Shown here piece after piece: positions 1 through 11,003 of a stretch of DNA of 64,000 bases. The notes under the pieces were generated by a model. That model searched no databases. It was not told where the DNA came from and was given only the letters and a program-made list of their open reading frames with translations. Numbering within the stretch: position 1 is the first letter of the stretch; each line of letters begins with the position of its first letter. Both the position numbers and the translations under genes were made by a program. Source of the stretch: Filobasidium wieringae (Eukaryota; Basidiomycota; Tremellomycetes; Filobasidiales; Filobasidiaceae); contig BCIV01000017.1 in assembly GCA_001600055.1 (NCBI GenBank), positions 248,001-312,000 on the forward strand, in the 5' to 3' direction.

Positions 1-2076
1 CCTTGCCGATGAACATGCCCTGAAAGTAGATTTTTGAGCTCGAGAAAAAATATGCAAGATCGGCTTTGTAACATACCCTTGATAAGCCTTGAACATTGAC
101 TGTCATGAACCCAAAGCTTTTGTTGAACAGGGCGTTCAGGTCGTACCAGTGCGGCGAGAAAACCAATCTTTCTTGAGGTCTAACATCCTTCGGCCATTCC
201 GGGCAGAACTGTTAAGCGACAACCACTGATCAGTTGAGTCCTTCCTCTTTTGGATGGGTGTGAGTAGATGTGCACTTCGTTGGGTACGCCTTCAACGTGT
301 ACCATTCCCTTCCCTCCCGTCCCTTGGCTGATGAGCTCCTCCCATCTCTTCACAAAAGGCCAATAGAAGTCGTCATAAAAGTTTACATCCTTTCCTTGGC
401 CATCTTTAGTAAAGTAACCTTCTTTCAAGACGACTGGTTTGTTTGTGTGATCGTCGTACCCCCAAACTCCGTGCTGAGCCCATAAGCAATTCTGCTCCTT
501 TTTCTTCTCTGCGACCCCTTCTTGAGTCTCCCAAACTGTAATCCCTTGAGTATTTAAAGTCTTGAATCCTGTTATCTTAGAAGGAAAAGGCCAACTCCGC
601 TCATAATGAGGGACTTCTTGAGCGTAACCGGCACCCAGGGCGAAAGACTGAAGCGGTGATGGATAGTCTCCGAGGTGAAGATCGGTGTCGTAATTCTGCT
701 CGTACGAGACGGAGTCAGTAATATGTTTCAGCCTAGACATGATGCTACTCACAAATCCATAGAGGCTTTGCATCCCAATATAGCCCGGATGAGGTTCGTT
801 AATTATCTACTTGACCTGGTTTTAGCCCTTCTCGTCAGATAGCCGTATGGCTAACAAACGTACCTCATACCCTAGCACTCCTGGTATACCCTCTAACGCT
901 TCCATGAGTTTCTCAAACATCCCCAAATACCTTTCTTGCAAGAAGGCCTGGATGTTTTTGGGTCGATTCTGATCGGTAGGGTCTTCCACCATGAGATTAG
1001 GAGCAAAAGTTTTCCCGGCCCAGAATAAAGTGCTTTAAGAACAGGTTATTACCATCAGCAACGAAGGGGGGAATAATAACCCCTTCGAGCTCACTTCATC
1101 GTAGCACATGCCAACTTCTGGTACCCTGTGGGCCAGAGCCCTCGTTCGCCCTTCACACTCTCATCGATGCTATGCTCCCATTCTAGCTCTCCGTCTAAAC
1201 CGTTCTTCATAGTATTTGTTTTACTTCGATATCGAGTCGAAGATGACACCCCGTGTAGCCATGCCGACGAAGTCTCACCCAGAATGGAAGGCGATAGTGA
1301 GATATTGGCGTATGAGAGGGTCCAGGCTGGTGCTCCCGACTTGATCGCAAGACGCGTTGAAACTTAGCTCATCAGAGGTTTCGAGTTCGAACATCAACTC
1401 ACTCCACCACTTATTCGAGACCAGATATCTTGATGAAGAGCCTATAGAGACTCGAATCAGTATACCGCAAGTTATGTTGTGCGACATATTCAAAGACCTT
1501 TTATCAACTTACGACATAGCATACCAACCCGTACTCAGTCATACTTTCCAATAGCCTTCTAAGATATGTTAAGTAATCCTCATCGTACTGTCCTCTGTAG
1601 TCGAGCGACTAATCAATCGCGACTCTTCAGCAGCAGAATCGATTAGACTGACGGTCCGGCATGCTCAATCGCTTCCCATGTCACGGTTATTCTCACTGAA
1701 TATCATATTTTCCATCAGTCCATGATTAGATATTCAAGACGACATACTTGCAGTAATGTAAACCCCATCTCTTCAATCTCCTCCAGTGTATTGGTGCTTC
1801 GGAAAGCGGGAACGGACGATTTACATAGGACGCCAGATGAGGGTTCTCTATGTCGACATTTGGGTCTGAGCTAGGTCTGATATGATGAGAGACAAGTCAG
1901 CGGATCAGACAATTTTCGAATATCCCATCTACATCAAATATCATCGATACTTACACTTTGCTACACCCAGAGACATTTGCACCTCGCATCTGAACCACCC
2001 TGTTCTGCGAATCCAGGAAATGTCGTCCGTGCACATGCAGCCCAGCCCTAGCTAGGGAGTCTCCTTCAGCTTCCAT
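1..2076 (-). CDS. GH5 steryl-beta-glucosidase / endoglycoceramidase-related protein (3' end beyond window)
   Basis: Multi-exon glycoside hydrolase family 5 gene of the fungal EGCrP1/EGCrP2 group, which hydrolyses glucosylceramide or ergosteryl glucoside. The first exon encodes a strand ending in MRGANVSGCSKV, typical of this family, and leaves on a GTAAGT donor near 1968. Later exons give RPFPLSEAP and WRRLKRWGLHYCK (about 1750-1870), TVTWEAIEHAGP (about 1650-1700), then GGSGAPAW. The GH5 acid/base motif INEPHPGYIG is at about 780-805. Next comes a long exon ending VEGVPNE at about 285, then FCPEWP...SPHWYDL and FGFMTVNVQG (about 75-205). I use the first ATG (2076); an upstream non-coding or short exon is possible. 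The catalytic nucleophile region and the C-terminus lie past base 1. Sequence alone does not decide whether it is the sterol-glucoside or the glucosylceramide enzyme. The family is confident, the subfamily is not. Confidence 0.88.
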
Positions 2077-2353
2077 ACTGCGAGTCGGTTTCTGTATAGC
2101 GCACAGAGCTTCTTCACTGAAGGGGAACGTACAAGTGTCGGTACGACGTGAATCCTGAGGGATGCACTTTGACAATACTTTCCGAGCGAAATGATCAACC
2201 TGTACAGCCTTGTTTACTTTGTCAAGATCCGAGGTCGATCTTCTCGTGGCATCGTCTGACCCAATCGGTGGGATAGGTCAACTCGGACGGATGTACAACC
2301 GTACATCGATTCTTTGACTTCGACATCACTCTTCCAATACACTCAGGCAAACT

Positions 2354-3825
2354 CTAGTAACCCTTTTCGAGATCAACAACATTGACCAGATCCTCCCCCT
2401 TCCTGATTCTTTCCACGTTGTACAGCAAAAGATCGACCGCGTGTTGACTCTCCTTCTGAGTGTTCCCCGAGATATGAGGCGTGATGATCACGTTGGGATG
2501 GGAGAAGAGAGGGTGATCATCTGTGAGAGGTTCAGGATCGGTTACATCCATCGCTGCACCGGAGATATTCTGATCCAGAGCTTTCAAGAGATCGTCTGGC
2601 GAACAACCGTGTCTTATTAGCTCCTCAGGTAAGGTTTACACAACCTCCTCCATTAAGCCTTACCTGATCGAACTAGATCTCCCCTTCCAACGTTCAGGAA
2701 CAAAGCCCCTTTAGGCAAGACAGCTGACCCATTATCCGGGCAATCAGCTTCCTTCTCTTGGTAGAGTCTGAAGCAGAATACTCACAAAGCTTTTCGGCAT
2801 CTAAAAGATACCTAGTCTTGCTAGTCGAAGGCAGACTACAGATCAAAACGTCTGTCTTGCTCAAGAACTCCTTGAATGACTCGGGGTCGGTCGTGGCATA
2901 GTACGTCGAGGGGATGGAACCTTTAAACAAAAGAAGAGATTTGGTTGTAGTTAGGCAGCTTAGTAGGATGAGCTATATGGAGATATCTACCATCCTCGTC
3001 ACCCGTTCCTGGCATGATGTACTGTAAAATACTTCTCGTCAGACCCCATCATGAACACATCAATCTATATGCTCACTCCAGTATCCTTACTGGCCTTTCC
3101 ACCGGAGTTTGCAGCGATGATCTTCACTCCGAAAGGTTGAAAAAGACGAGCTGTCTCCCTCGCCAGCTGTTGTAGGATGGCATAGCTCAATTGTCAGCGT
3201 GCGAGCGAGAACGATGAGGGATAAGATACTTACAGTGCCATATCCCTAAATCATCGAAAGTCGTTGTCAGTCAGACATGGTAATGTAAACCATCGGTCTG
3301 TTTACTTACGAGCAAACCAACAGTCAGACCGGCAATATCTCTGGCATAATAAGATTCCTCGCCGAAAGGACCTTGGATCTCCTTCTTAGCCCACGTTTTC
3401 TGCGTGTGTCCGTGAATAATAGCTTTCTGGATCTGGTGTAGTAGATTGATAGTCATAGCAACGGTCCATTGAGGAATCGAAGTAACGTGAATTCCAGAGG
3501 AGTTGCACAGTTTTACTCTTTGTTCGTCTTTACTGGATTCCGATTGTTTCTTGAATGCGGACGCTTGACCTGCTTTGTCCGCTCCAGCAGAGGGGATCTG
3601 GACGAACTTGAGTTCGGGAGTCTTTTCGAACGAAGGAATAATATCGCTGGGAGGTCCTGCATAGGTCGAGAAAATCACTTGAACTTTTGAAAGGATCTCG
3701 TCCGTCAATTCCTCTGTGGACGATGGGAAATAGTGAACGGTTTTGAACGCCTTTTTGATGGTATCTAGGCTGGAGTCAGAGACCTGCTTGAGCACAAGAG
3801 CGGTATCCATACTTGGCGAAGACAT
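2354..3825 (-). CDS. D-isomer-specific 2-hydroxyacid dehydrogenase (NAD-dependent)
   Basis: NAD(P)-dependent dehydrogenase of the D-2-hydroxyacid family (glyoxylate/hydroxypyruvate reductase-like). The first exon (3825 down to about 3310) gives the catalytic-domain start, with FVQIPSAGAD and the pre-Rossmann SIPQWTVAMT segment. Small exons then encode the Rossmann turn (GYGTLARETARLFQPFG, about 3150-3240), a short MPGTGDEDG piece near 3000, a CSLPSTSKT...LLDAEKL exon (2795-2930) and LPKGALFLNVGRGDLV with the catalytic Arg region (2665-2730). The last exon carries DVTDPEPL (catalytic Glu) and ITPHISG (catalytic His) and ends at a stop at 2354. At least five introns of about 50-70 nt interrupt it. 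The substrate cannot be told from sequence. The start is the first ATG of a long open exon. Confidence 0.88.
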
Positions 3826-4181
3826 GGTATATTGCTGATGTAAGGGTTACCAGAATCCAGAGCAACTTCAGATGAAGAGAGATGCAGGATAAGCTCTTCT
3901 GTAAGAACTAGTAGTAGTACTACTGTAGGATCTGAGCCTGACTCGATCTTGCGTATGAGCGCGATATGACGTCGGACCGGAGTTGACCGAGGTTGATGCA
4001 ATTTCCACTTTGAATGAGCTCATCGAGATCGTAAGGCAAATGCAAATATGCTAATCAGAGTAACACACAACATAGATCAAATCGAATACAATCTTGAGTT
4101 ATAAAGGTATCAATACGTGCGATACACCAGGTTTGCCCAACAGACTAAAAACGCCGAAGATAGAGTGTTGGGCCACGACAA

Positions 4182-5215
4182 TCATCCCCTTTGGCCCAAT
4201 AGCATCATGATCTTCACCGCTTCGATCTCGACCGTTGAAAATGACGATTCCTCCATCTCTCCACCCTCGGACCACAAAGGGGGTAATCTTACTTCCAAAC
4301 TAGGGGGTTCCGTACCGCAGTACTTGGGCGTAACAGGCTCCATATCGATGTCCCGGTATTGACCGCGACCTTGCAGTTCCTGTCTCCGAGCTTCTGCCTG
4401 CTGAGCCTCGCTCAATTTGATTGATGGGACTTTCCAGGACTTGATCCGCGTCCTAGTATCACTTTCAGGGGATGTGTATCGGTCCTGATAAGCAATGGGA
4501 ATCTCGACCTCTCTTCCCTTTCCTTCCCATCCCTTGATAACCACCTTTCTTCTCAAATCCTCTTCTTTCTTCCTGGCTGCTTGCTCGTTCAGGAACGACA
4601 CCGCCTGGATGGTCTTCTCTACTCCGATAAGATGATGCAAAAGATTGTTCCAGGTAGATTGAGGCGAGATGCTTGTCATGAAGTATTTGGCGGCTTGATA
4701 TAAAGAGGGATTGGCACGCCTCATGCCTTTCACAAAATGATGTGCAATCAAAGCTTGAGGCAGAGGTTTCAAGCTCGTGTCGTAACGGTTTATCAAATCA
4801 AAGAACCTTTCGATATAGCTCTGAACGAGTTCCGTTGTACCCTATTCAAGAGCAGACGAGTCCGCAATATCTAATCAGCCGATATTTCCACCTCCTCGCC
4901 CGACCCAAAACTGACCATCTTCAACGAACTCAAGACATCCAATGCCTCCCAAGTACCCACCGGTACCTGCCCATACCCAACATTCCCGCTCATATCCAAA
5001 GCTCCCGCTTTCTTCCCTGTGCCTGTCTTCCTGAACTTCCTAACTAGATCTTCTGGACCATCACGACCGCTAAATCCCGTAAGAGGGACCGCTCCGAAGA
5101 TAAGAGTGCTTTTGGTGTTCCCATCAGAGGCGATGCTGTAGGTATGTCCCGTTTGGGGGTTGAGGACGGGTTGGATTCGAAATGCTTGTGGGAGTTGAAG
5201 GGTGCTTATGCTCAT
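4182..5215 (-). CDS. Orphan protein with a retrotransposon gag-like central domain
   Basis: Two-exon gene of about 320 residues. Exon 1 (5215 to about 4924) ends at a GTCAGT donor. A 74-nt intron ends at TTGAATAG near 4843, so ...SSLKM continues as GTTELVQSYIERFFDLINRY. That segment and the following helices (LPQALIAHHFVKGMRRANP, then LLHHLIGVEKTI) look like the helical gag domain of Ty3-type elements. The upstream PLTGFSGRDGPEDLVRKF resembles the N-terminal gag strand. I see no CCHC zinc knuckle, protease, reverse transcriptase, integrase or LTRs nearby, so this is not an intact element. The basic C-terminal half is rich in Arg, Glu and Gln and its exact 3' end is uncertain. It may be a domesticated gag or merely an unrelated helical protein. 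Similarity judgement is by eye only. Confidence 0.5.
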
Positions 5216-5856
5216 TCTTATTCGGCTGCGATGTATTGCGTATAGGGGTGGTGTTTGTTGTTTGATGCGAATGATGTGTACTGATTTGTGATTGTTAATG
5301 AACTCTGATTGAGGTATAGCGTGATCGTTTGATGAGGCTTATGATGTCGTTCGGAGAATGGCAGGGGATATTCGAGTGGTAGGAGGGTTGTTTGGATCTT
5401 GAGGTCGTCGTGAATTATGTAGGTTGAGGTGAAAGGGTAACGCTGATAGGACGGAGTGGGGTAGTGCTGAGAGGAGAAGACGTAGGGTGAAGCCTCACTC
5501 TCTTACAATGATAAGCAAGCTAGTTGTGGGAAGTATAGGGTTTCTCGAATGTGGATATACGTAGATATCGACAATTCCGAGAATGGACTGAGGAAAGAAT
5601 GACGAGTAACATTTGATAATGGGAATTGTGATGGCGATCTCGACCGATCACAAAGACCGAGACGACACGCGCGAGTCACGCGATAGACCCCTAATGTGGC
5701 TAGTGCGATGATCAAAAGGAGGTATTTTATGCCGAGCAAGTCGTCGTGGTCATATCAGACCAAAAGGCTCGTCAAGTACAGACTATCACCCAACTTGCCT
5801 TGCAGCATAGTTGATGGCTGAAACATATCAACAAGACGGGTGCTATCACGATTTCA
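5216..5856. other. Intergenic, 641 bp
   Basis: Upstream region of the gag-like gene and downstream region of the RS-rich protein gene, both on minus. No convincing coding exon, tRNA or repeat is visible. A GT-rich, T-rich stretch at about 5240-5330 may be the 5' UTR or promoter of the gag-like gene. Confidence 0.5.
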
Positions 5857-7326
5857 TCACCTGAACATCTTGTCGGCGACTTCACTCCTAACCCCAAGTT
5901 TCTTTGAGATATCCATTCCCAACAGTTTCCTCTGAGCAATTTCCGATCGCTCCCTTTGTACCGAGCGAAGTTCTTCCAACTGTTGTTTCGATAGGTAACT
6001 TTCCGTCTCGGCAGGTTTTCGCTTTCAATAATGAAACTATCAGGGGAGTTGTAGGTTCATGAAATTCAGTAGGGAACTTACTCTGAGATTGCTACTATGG
6101 CTTGCGAGATCTTTGGCGGGATCGTAGCCTGTATCGGCCATATCGCTGACCATCCCCTCCCTTAACATCTTCATTTTCACCTCATACTTGACCATATCAT
6201 AGTACTACCAATCGAGTGACACCGTGTTAGAGTTTGCTCTGTAGGGATGTAAACTTAAAATTGACGTACCTTCTCATGAGGTAAAGTAGCTGTATGAGAC
6301 GAAGATGCGACAACGAACACGTGTCAATCAGCTTGGAAACGAGATCATCAAATTCAAGCGGACTGACCTGTATTATAATCATCAACAAAGACCAAAAACT
6401 CCTTCTTTTCCTTCCCTCGCTGCAGCGTCTCAGGGTTGATCTTTCTCTCCTCGATCAACCAAGCATTGAACTCGGCTTCTTTCGATGTACGACTGTTTGT
6501 GTTGCGATGAAAGAGCATGAGAGAACAAGTATGAATGGATAAGGTGAGATGTAGTGTGGGTTAGATGGCCCAGGCAAGGTGATAATATGGGAGAATGCTG
6601 ACTCTGATGCAGATATGATTCCATAGGTTCCCCATTGTGAAGTTAGAGCAGCTGAAGAGGACTTTTTGGATTTCTGTGCATCAAGAGGTGAAAACGAGGT
6701 AAGTCAGTGAGGTCTTTTGCGGAAGCAATGTGTTAGCCGGTCTAACCTTTTTCTCCTTTTTCTCCAACCTCTTCTGTTCCTTTCTCTCTCTTCGTTCCTC
6801 TTTGCTCTCCTTATCACGACTGCGTTTCTTTTCCTTGCGTCGTTCTCTCCTTTCCCGGTCGTAAGAATCTTCAGAGCTGGAGCTGGAGGAAGAACTGGCT
6901 GATCTTGAACGTCGACGGTGTCGGTGGGAATGAGAACGTTCTGGAGATCGAGATCGGGAGCGAGAGCGGTCCCTTAGACCATATCAAGGAGATAAGTTGG
7001 GGTTTCTTGTATCAATCGGTATGGAAAAGAACGCACCTGTGGCTGGATCGATGGTGATCCCGGTCTCTTTCTCTTTCCCTGTCCCCTTCCCTTTCCCTAT
7101 CCCTATCCCTTGAACGATCTCTTTTTTCATCCCTGTACCGATCCCTATCAGTATCTTTATCCCTCCTGTTGTCTCTTGAATCGGAATATCGGTCGTCTCT
7201 TCTTCGATCCTCTACTCTGTCTGGCCGTCCATCTCGTTCCCTGTCAGATCGCCTATTCTCCCCTTCCCGTCGTTCATCGCGAGGATCCTTGTTTCCTCTA
7301 GGATCATCTGAATACCGTGAAGACAT
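5857..7326 (-). CDS. RS/RD/ER-repeat nuclear protein, probable pre-mRNA processing factor
   Basis: The N-terminal exon (7326 to about 7040) is an almost pure Arg/Asp/Glu/Ser tract with RDRDRERE-type dipeptides. The next exon adds RSRSRSPERSHSHRHRRR, a serine run and a KKEKK coiled-coil tract (about 6740-6970). Such low-complexity RS/RD domains are typical of spliceosome-associated proteins. The C-terminal third is folded. It contains EFNAWLIEERKINPETL, EFLVFVDDYNTATLPHEKYYD (about 6190-6480) and an end LLGMDISKKLGVRSE, with the stop at 5857. I know the DYNTATLPHEKYYD-type motif from conserved eukaryotic RS-rich proteins but cannot name the family with certainty. At least four short introns are present. 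It is divergent from PAT1, with 243 bp between the start codons. Nuclear location is inferred from composition only. Confidence 0.72.
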
Positions 7327-7569
7327 GTTGCTATTCTTTGAGCAGACCTGACAAACATTGTGGAGTATCTAGTATTTCGTGCCAAAGTATAGGTCTTGCT
7401 TGCTACCTCATTACTCATTTATTCACGCTTCGCGATTAGTCTACGCTCAGTTTCATTTCGTCGTCGTCACAAGTCCCTAGCTCGAAAAGCAACTGACCAA
7501 AGGCTCTCCTCCTTCTCCTTCTCTATCCTGTCCTCATCCATCTCTTGCATCTCAAGAAGCAACCGATTG

Positions 7570-10500
7570 ATGTCGTTCTTCGGATTCGACGCTACACTGC
7601 CTGAGAGGCGCGGGGGTCTACCCAATCCCGCCTCAGGCGGCGGCGGTCTAGGAGGTTACGACGATGATCAAGCTGGAGCTGAAGATGTCGCCGTTTACAC
7701 CTGGGGTAACGAGGACTACGATGGACTCGGAGATCAACTGCAAGAGCAGGGGGATGATGCGAACGACGATACGTTTGGTGGAGGAGATATTGGTCCGTCG
7801 ATAACTTGCTTTGACTTGACAAGCTCTGCGATCTAACCCGATCGGTGCACGTAGGGACCGACTTTCAATTCGCTCAGCAAACCACACAGTATGCTCAAAA
7901 GCAGGACAACAGGAACGACCAGCATGTCCCTTCCTCTTATCAAACGAGCACGGGACAAAGGTCCAAGTTGAAACCAACCATGCCTGCTTCTGATCTCTTT
8001 GCGAGTACCGAAGCCGATTTCTTTGGTGCTCCCAAGAAGTGTAAGTCGGAGCAGAAAGCTGCTGCCTACACGACCCATTGACCTTGATGTTGTGTTATCT
8101 ACAGCAACTCGATCGAGAACTAAAGAGCCAAGGATGGCTGCTTCAAATTCGTTCCAATCCACTTTGTCTTCCGCTGCTTCTTCCACCCTCAGTGCGATAC
8201 AGCAACAAGCAACTCACCCTGTTCCTGCTTACAAGACTCTGGAAGAGATTGAAGCTGAAGCTCGAGCTATGGCACAAGGTAGCTCGGGTGCTGCTACTCC
8301 CACTTACTCTCAACAACAAGCTCAACAACCTGTCTCCGGCTTACCCGGAAGGCATTTGACTTTGGAAGAGATCGAGAGGGAAATGATGGGAAACCTTGCC
8401 AAGTCTGGATCACCTGCTCCTGTTCTCCCTGGCCAGGCTGGCTGGTCCACCCAAGCTCCCCCTTCAGCCGTTGAGCAACAAGGGTACAGAGGAGCAACCC
8501 CTGTACCCGGTCAACAAGGTGTTCCTCTTCCTATGATGGTTCCACCCCCTTCCCGACCTATAGTTCAACCTGTGGCTCAACAACAACCCCAACAGCCCGA
8601 TATGACCGGAATTGAGCTCCTACAAAAACAACTGGGAAGCTTGACCATGTTCCCTCCTCTTGGAACGCCTGCTCCTAAGCCTGGACAGCACGTGAAGAGC
8701 GAGGAGCAGATGGACAGGGAGCTGGACAACAGGATCCGGGAGACCGAGATGGCTGAGATGAAGAGGTCTAGGAAGGCCGCTAAGATTGCGGGAATGGCTA
8801 GATTCAACGATTTGATGACTGGAGGTTAGTTGGTTTTCGTGCGGGTCGGGCAATATTTGAAGATCTAATTGACAACATGCTATTATTAAATTGACAGGTG
8901 ACAAAGAGTTCATCACTCGAATCCAGTTGTCCCAATTGGTCACTCAAGACCCATACACTTCAGACTTCTACGCTCAAGTTCACAGCGCTATCACTCGAGC
9001 TCGTTTGGCTGCTGTGGGTGCTGCACCTAACAACGGTGCTGATGGCCCAACTGTCTTGCCTGTTGGACCTGATGGACGCGGTTTGGGTGTCGGTGTGGTC
9101 AGGAGTCAGGGAGGTCCTAAGAGGTTGAAGGAGACTGCAATGCAAAGGATGACAGTTCAGGTCAAGAGGATCGTCGAGAACGCTCAGAAGAGAGCGGTGG
9201 CGGCCCCTTCTGGTGAGTATGAGGAGACAAAGTACTGGAGCAGAGTCTTGACTAAGTAGTGTTTCATGCATCATAGCTTCCTTGCAGGGTGCTTTAGGTA
9301 AAAATAAGTTCAGGTCTTCGGCAACGGCACCTCGACCCGCGCTGCAGGTATCTGCCTCGTCTCGAAATTTGCAAAACTCTACCGCAAGCACCATCGCCAA
9401 CCTTTTGAAGGGACCAGGACATTCATCGGTCGATCGCAAACAGCCTCTGACTTCCAAGCAAATCCTTGTTCGTTTGGAACAGCTCTACGAATTGATCCTC
9501 GACTTGGAACAGATGAGACGAGATCAGCCGCCCCCCGCTCCTACTGAAGAACAAAAGATTCATTATGGGATGAGCGATGAAGAGGCGGAGGAGAAGAGGC
9601 TGGCTGCTGAGGATTGGAGCAAGGGGTACATGACTGCTGTGGAGACTATGTGGCAGGCTCTCCTTGTACAAGAACCGCTCGAGATCAGGTAAGCCAGCTC
9701 CGAGTAACCGTTGCTTGGTTGCCAATTTGAACGCTCCTTCTTCATTTAGTGATCCTCACCCTTTCATCTCGCTCCTCGACATACAAAAGGGTCACAAGCT
9801 GTTCGGCCGAATGATCCGCCATCTCTCTCACGAACAATGCTTGACTGTGCTTATTCTACTCGTGGCGTGTTTCCCTCAACTCGATGTTGTGAGGAATGCC
9901 CCTGCACCCAACCTGAGTAGTGCTACTATGCTCTCCGGACAAGTGTTGAGGACGAACAAGGATGCCGAAGCAAGGACGGAGACGTTCTTGAGTTCGGTCG
10001 TACCTGTCGTTGTTCAGCTTGTTGGGAGATTGGAGCTGAAAATGGTTGCTGGCATGGTCTCACTGTGTGCGGAACGATGGGACGTTTCGAGGGTCTTGGC
10101 TACTAGGCCCGGTGTTGCTCTGTTCACCATCCTGTTCTCAAGAGCAGAGATGTTGAAGCATGTTGCTGCTATGCCTGTTCCTGGGGGACAGATCGCGCCT
10201 ATGGTCCCCTCTCAAGCTGAACTTGACCAGTGGAACCTCGCATCGACCAATCTCCTTCGAAACTTGATCCCCAAGCTTCCTTCTGTCTTCCCATCGACCC
10301 AAGCTCAGGCCAACGCATTCGGACCAGGTATCTATATGCTTGGTGGGATCGCTGGAAACCCTGCGAGCGAGATCGGTGCCAAAGACGAGAAGGAGGGGAT
10401 GAAGATGGATCTCAAGGACGGAGAAGTCTGGGGTCTGATTGCTTCCTTTGGATTGCAAGCTCCTCCTGATGAGCAGACTCTGCTTGTCAGTTGCTTGAGA

Positions 10501-10756
10501 GACAAGGTGAGTCTGAGCTAATTATGACTACGCAAGAAATTTGCGCTGAGCATGATAAGGAATCAGATCTTGCACACGGTACATTCCGCCAAAAAGGGTT
10601 GGGTCTCGGCTCCTCGTGGAGAACTGCGGCTGAGAAATGTCAACTTGTTCTTGAACGGATTGGTCAGTCATTTTCGACTTTCGTGTCCATGTCGTCGACG
10701 TCATTCTGATCTGTTACTAAATGTTACAGGGTCTTTCGGCTGACATGATCGAGTAA
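7570..10756 (+). CDS. PAT1: Pat1 deadenylation-dependent decapping activator
   Basis: Pat1/topoisomerase II-associated protein, which links the Lsm1-7 ring, Dhh1 and Dcp2 to promote mRNA decapping in P-bodies. Eight exons can be joined in frame: 7570-7792, 7855-8040, 8105-8824, 8898-9212, 9277-9688, 9750-10506, 10567-10662, 10730-10756. They give 911 residues. The protein opens MSFFGFD, the conserved N-terminal Dhh1-binding start of the family. A disordered, Gln/Pro-rich middle follows, then DPYTSDFYAQVH, QKRAVAAPSASLQGALGK and the C-terminal helical repeat domain (DPHPFISLLDIQKGHKLFGRM, LFNGL-type end). All introns have GT donors and AG acceptors. Its length is normal for the family. The gene ends 247 bp before the HXL1 start on the same strand. 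Confidence 0.95.
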
Positions 10757-11003
10757 AAGTAGAAGGGCGAAAGACATTAAAAGCAAAATCGAGGTGTATT
10801 ATATTGTCATGAACGAGAAAGTACCATGAAACTTGCCTGGTATTGGGGTCCGCGTCGAGTCTCACCTTCCACGTCGACAACACCGCTTTCAACCTTCTCC
10901 GTTATATTTCCCTTCATCCTCCTTCACCATTTCCGTCTCAAGCATTAATCCCCTACTCACAACCTCCTTCTTTACAACGAGTAGGGGAATAAGCAGCTTG
11001 ACC

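Noticed and set aside
4182..5215. Intact LTR retrotransposon around the gag-like gene
   Set aside because: Both flanks are ordinary genes, and no protease, reverse transcriptase, integrase or terminal repeat was seen.
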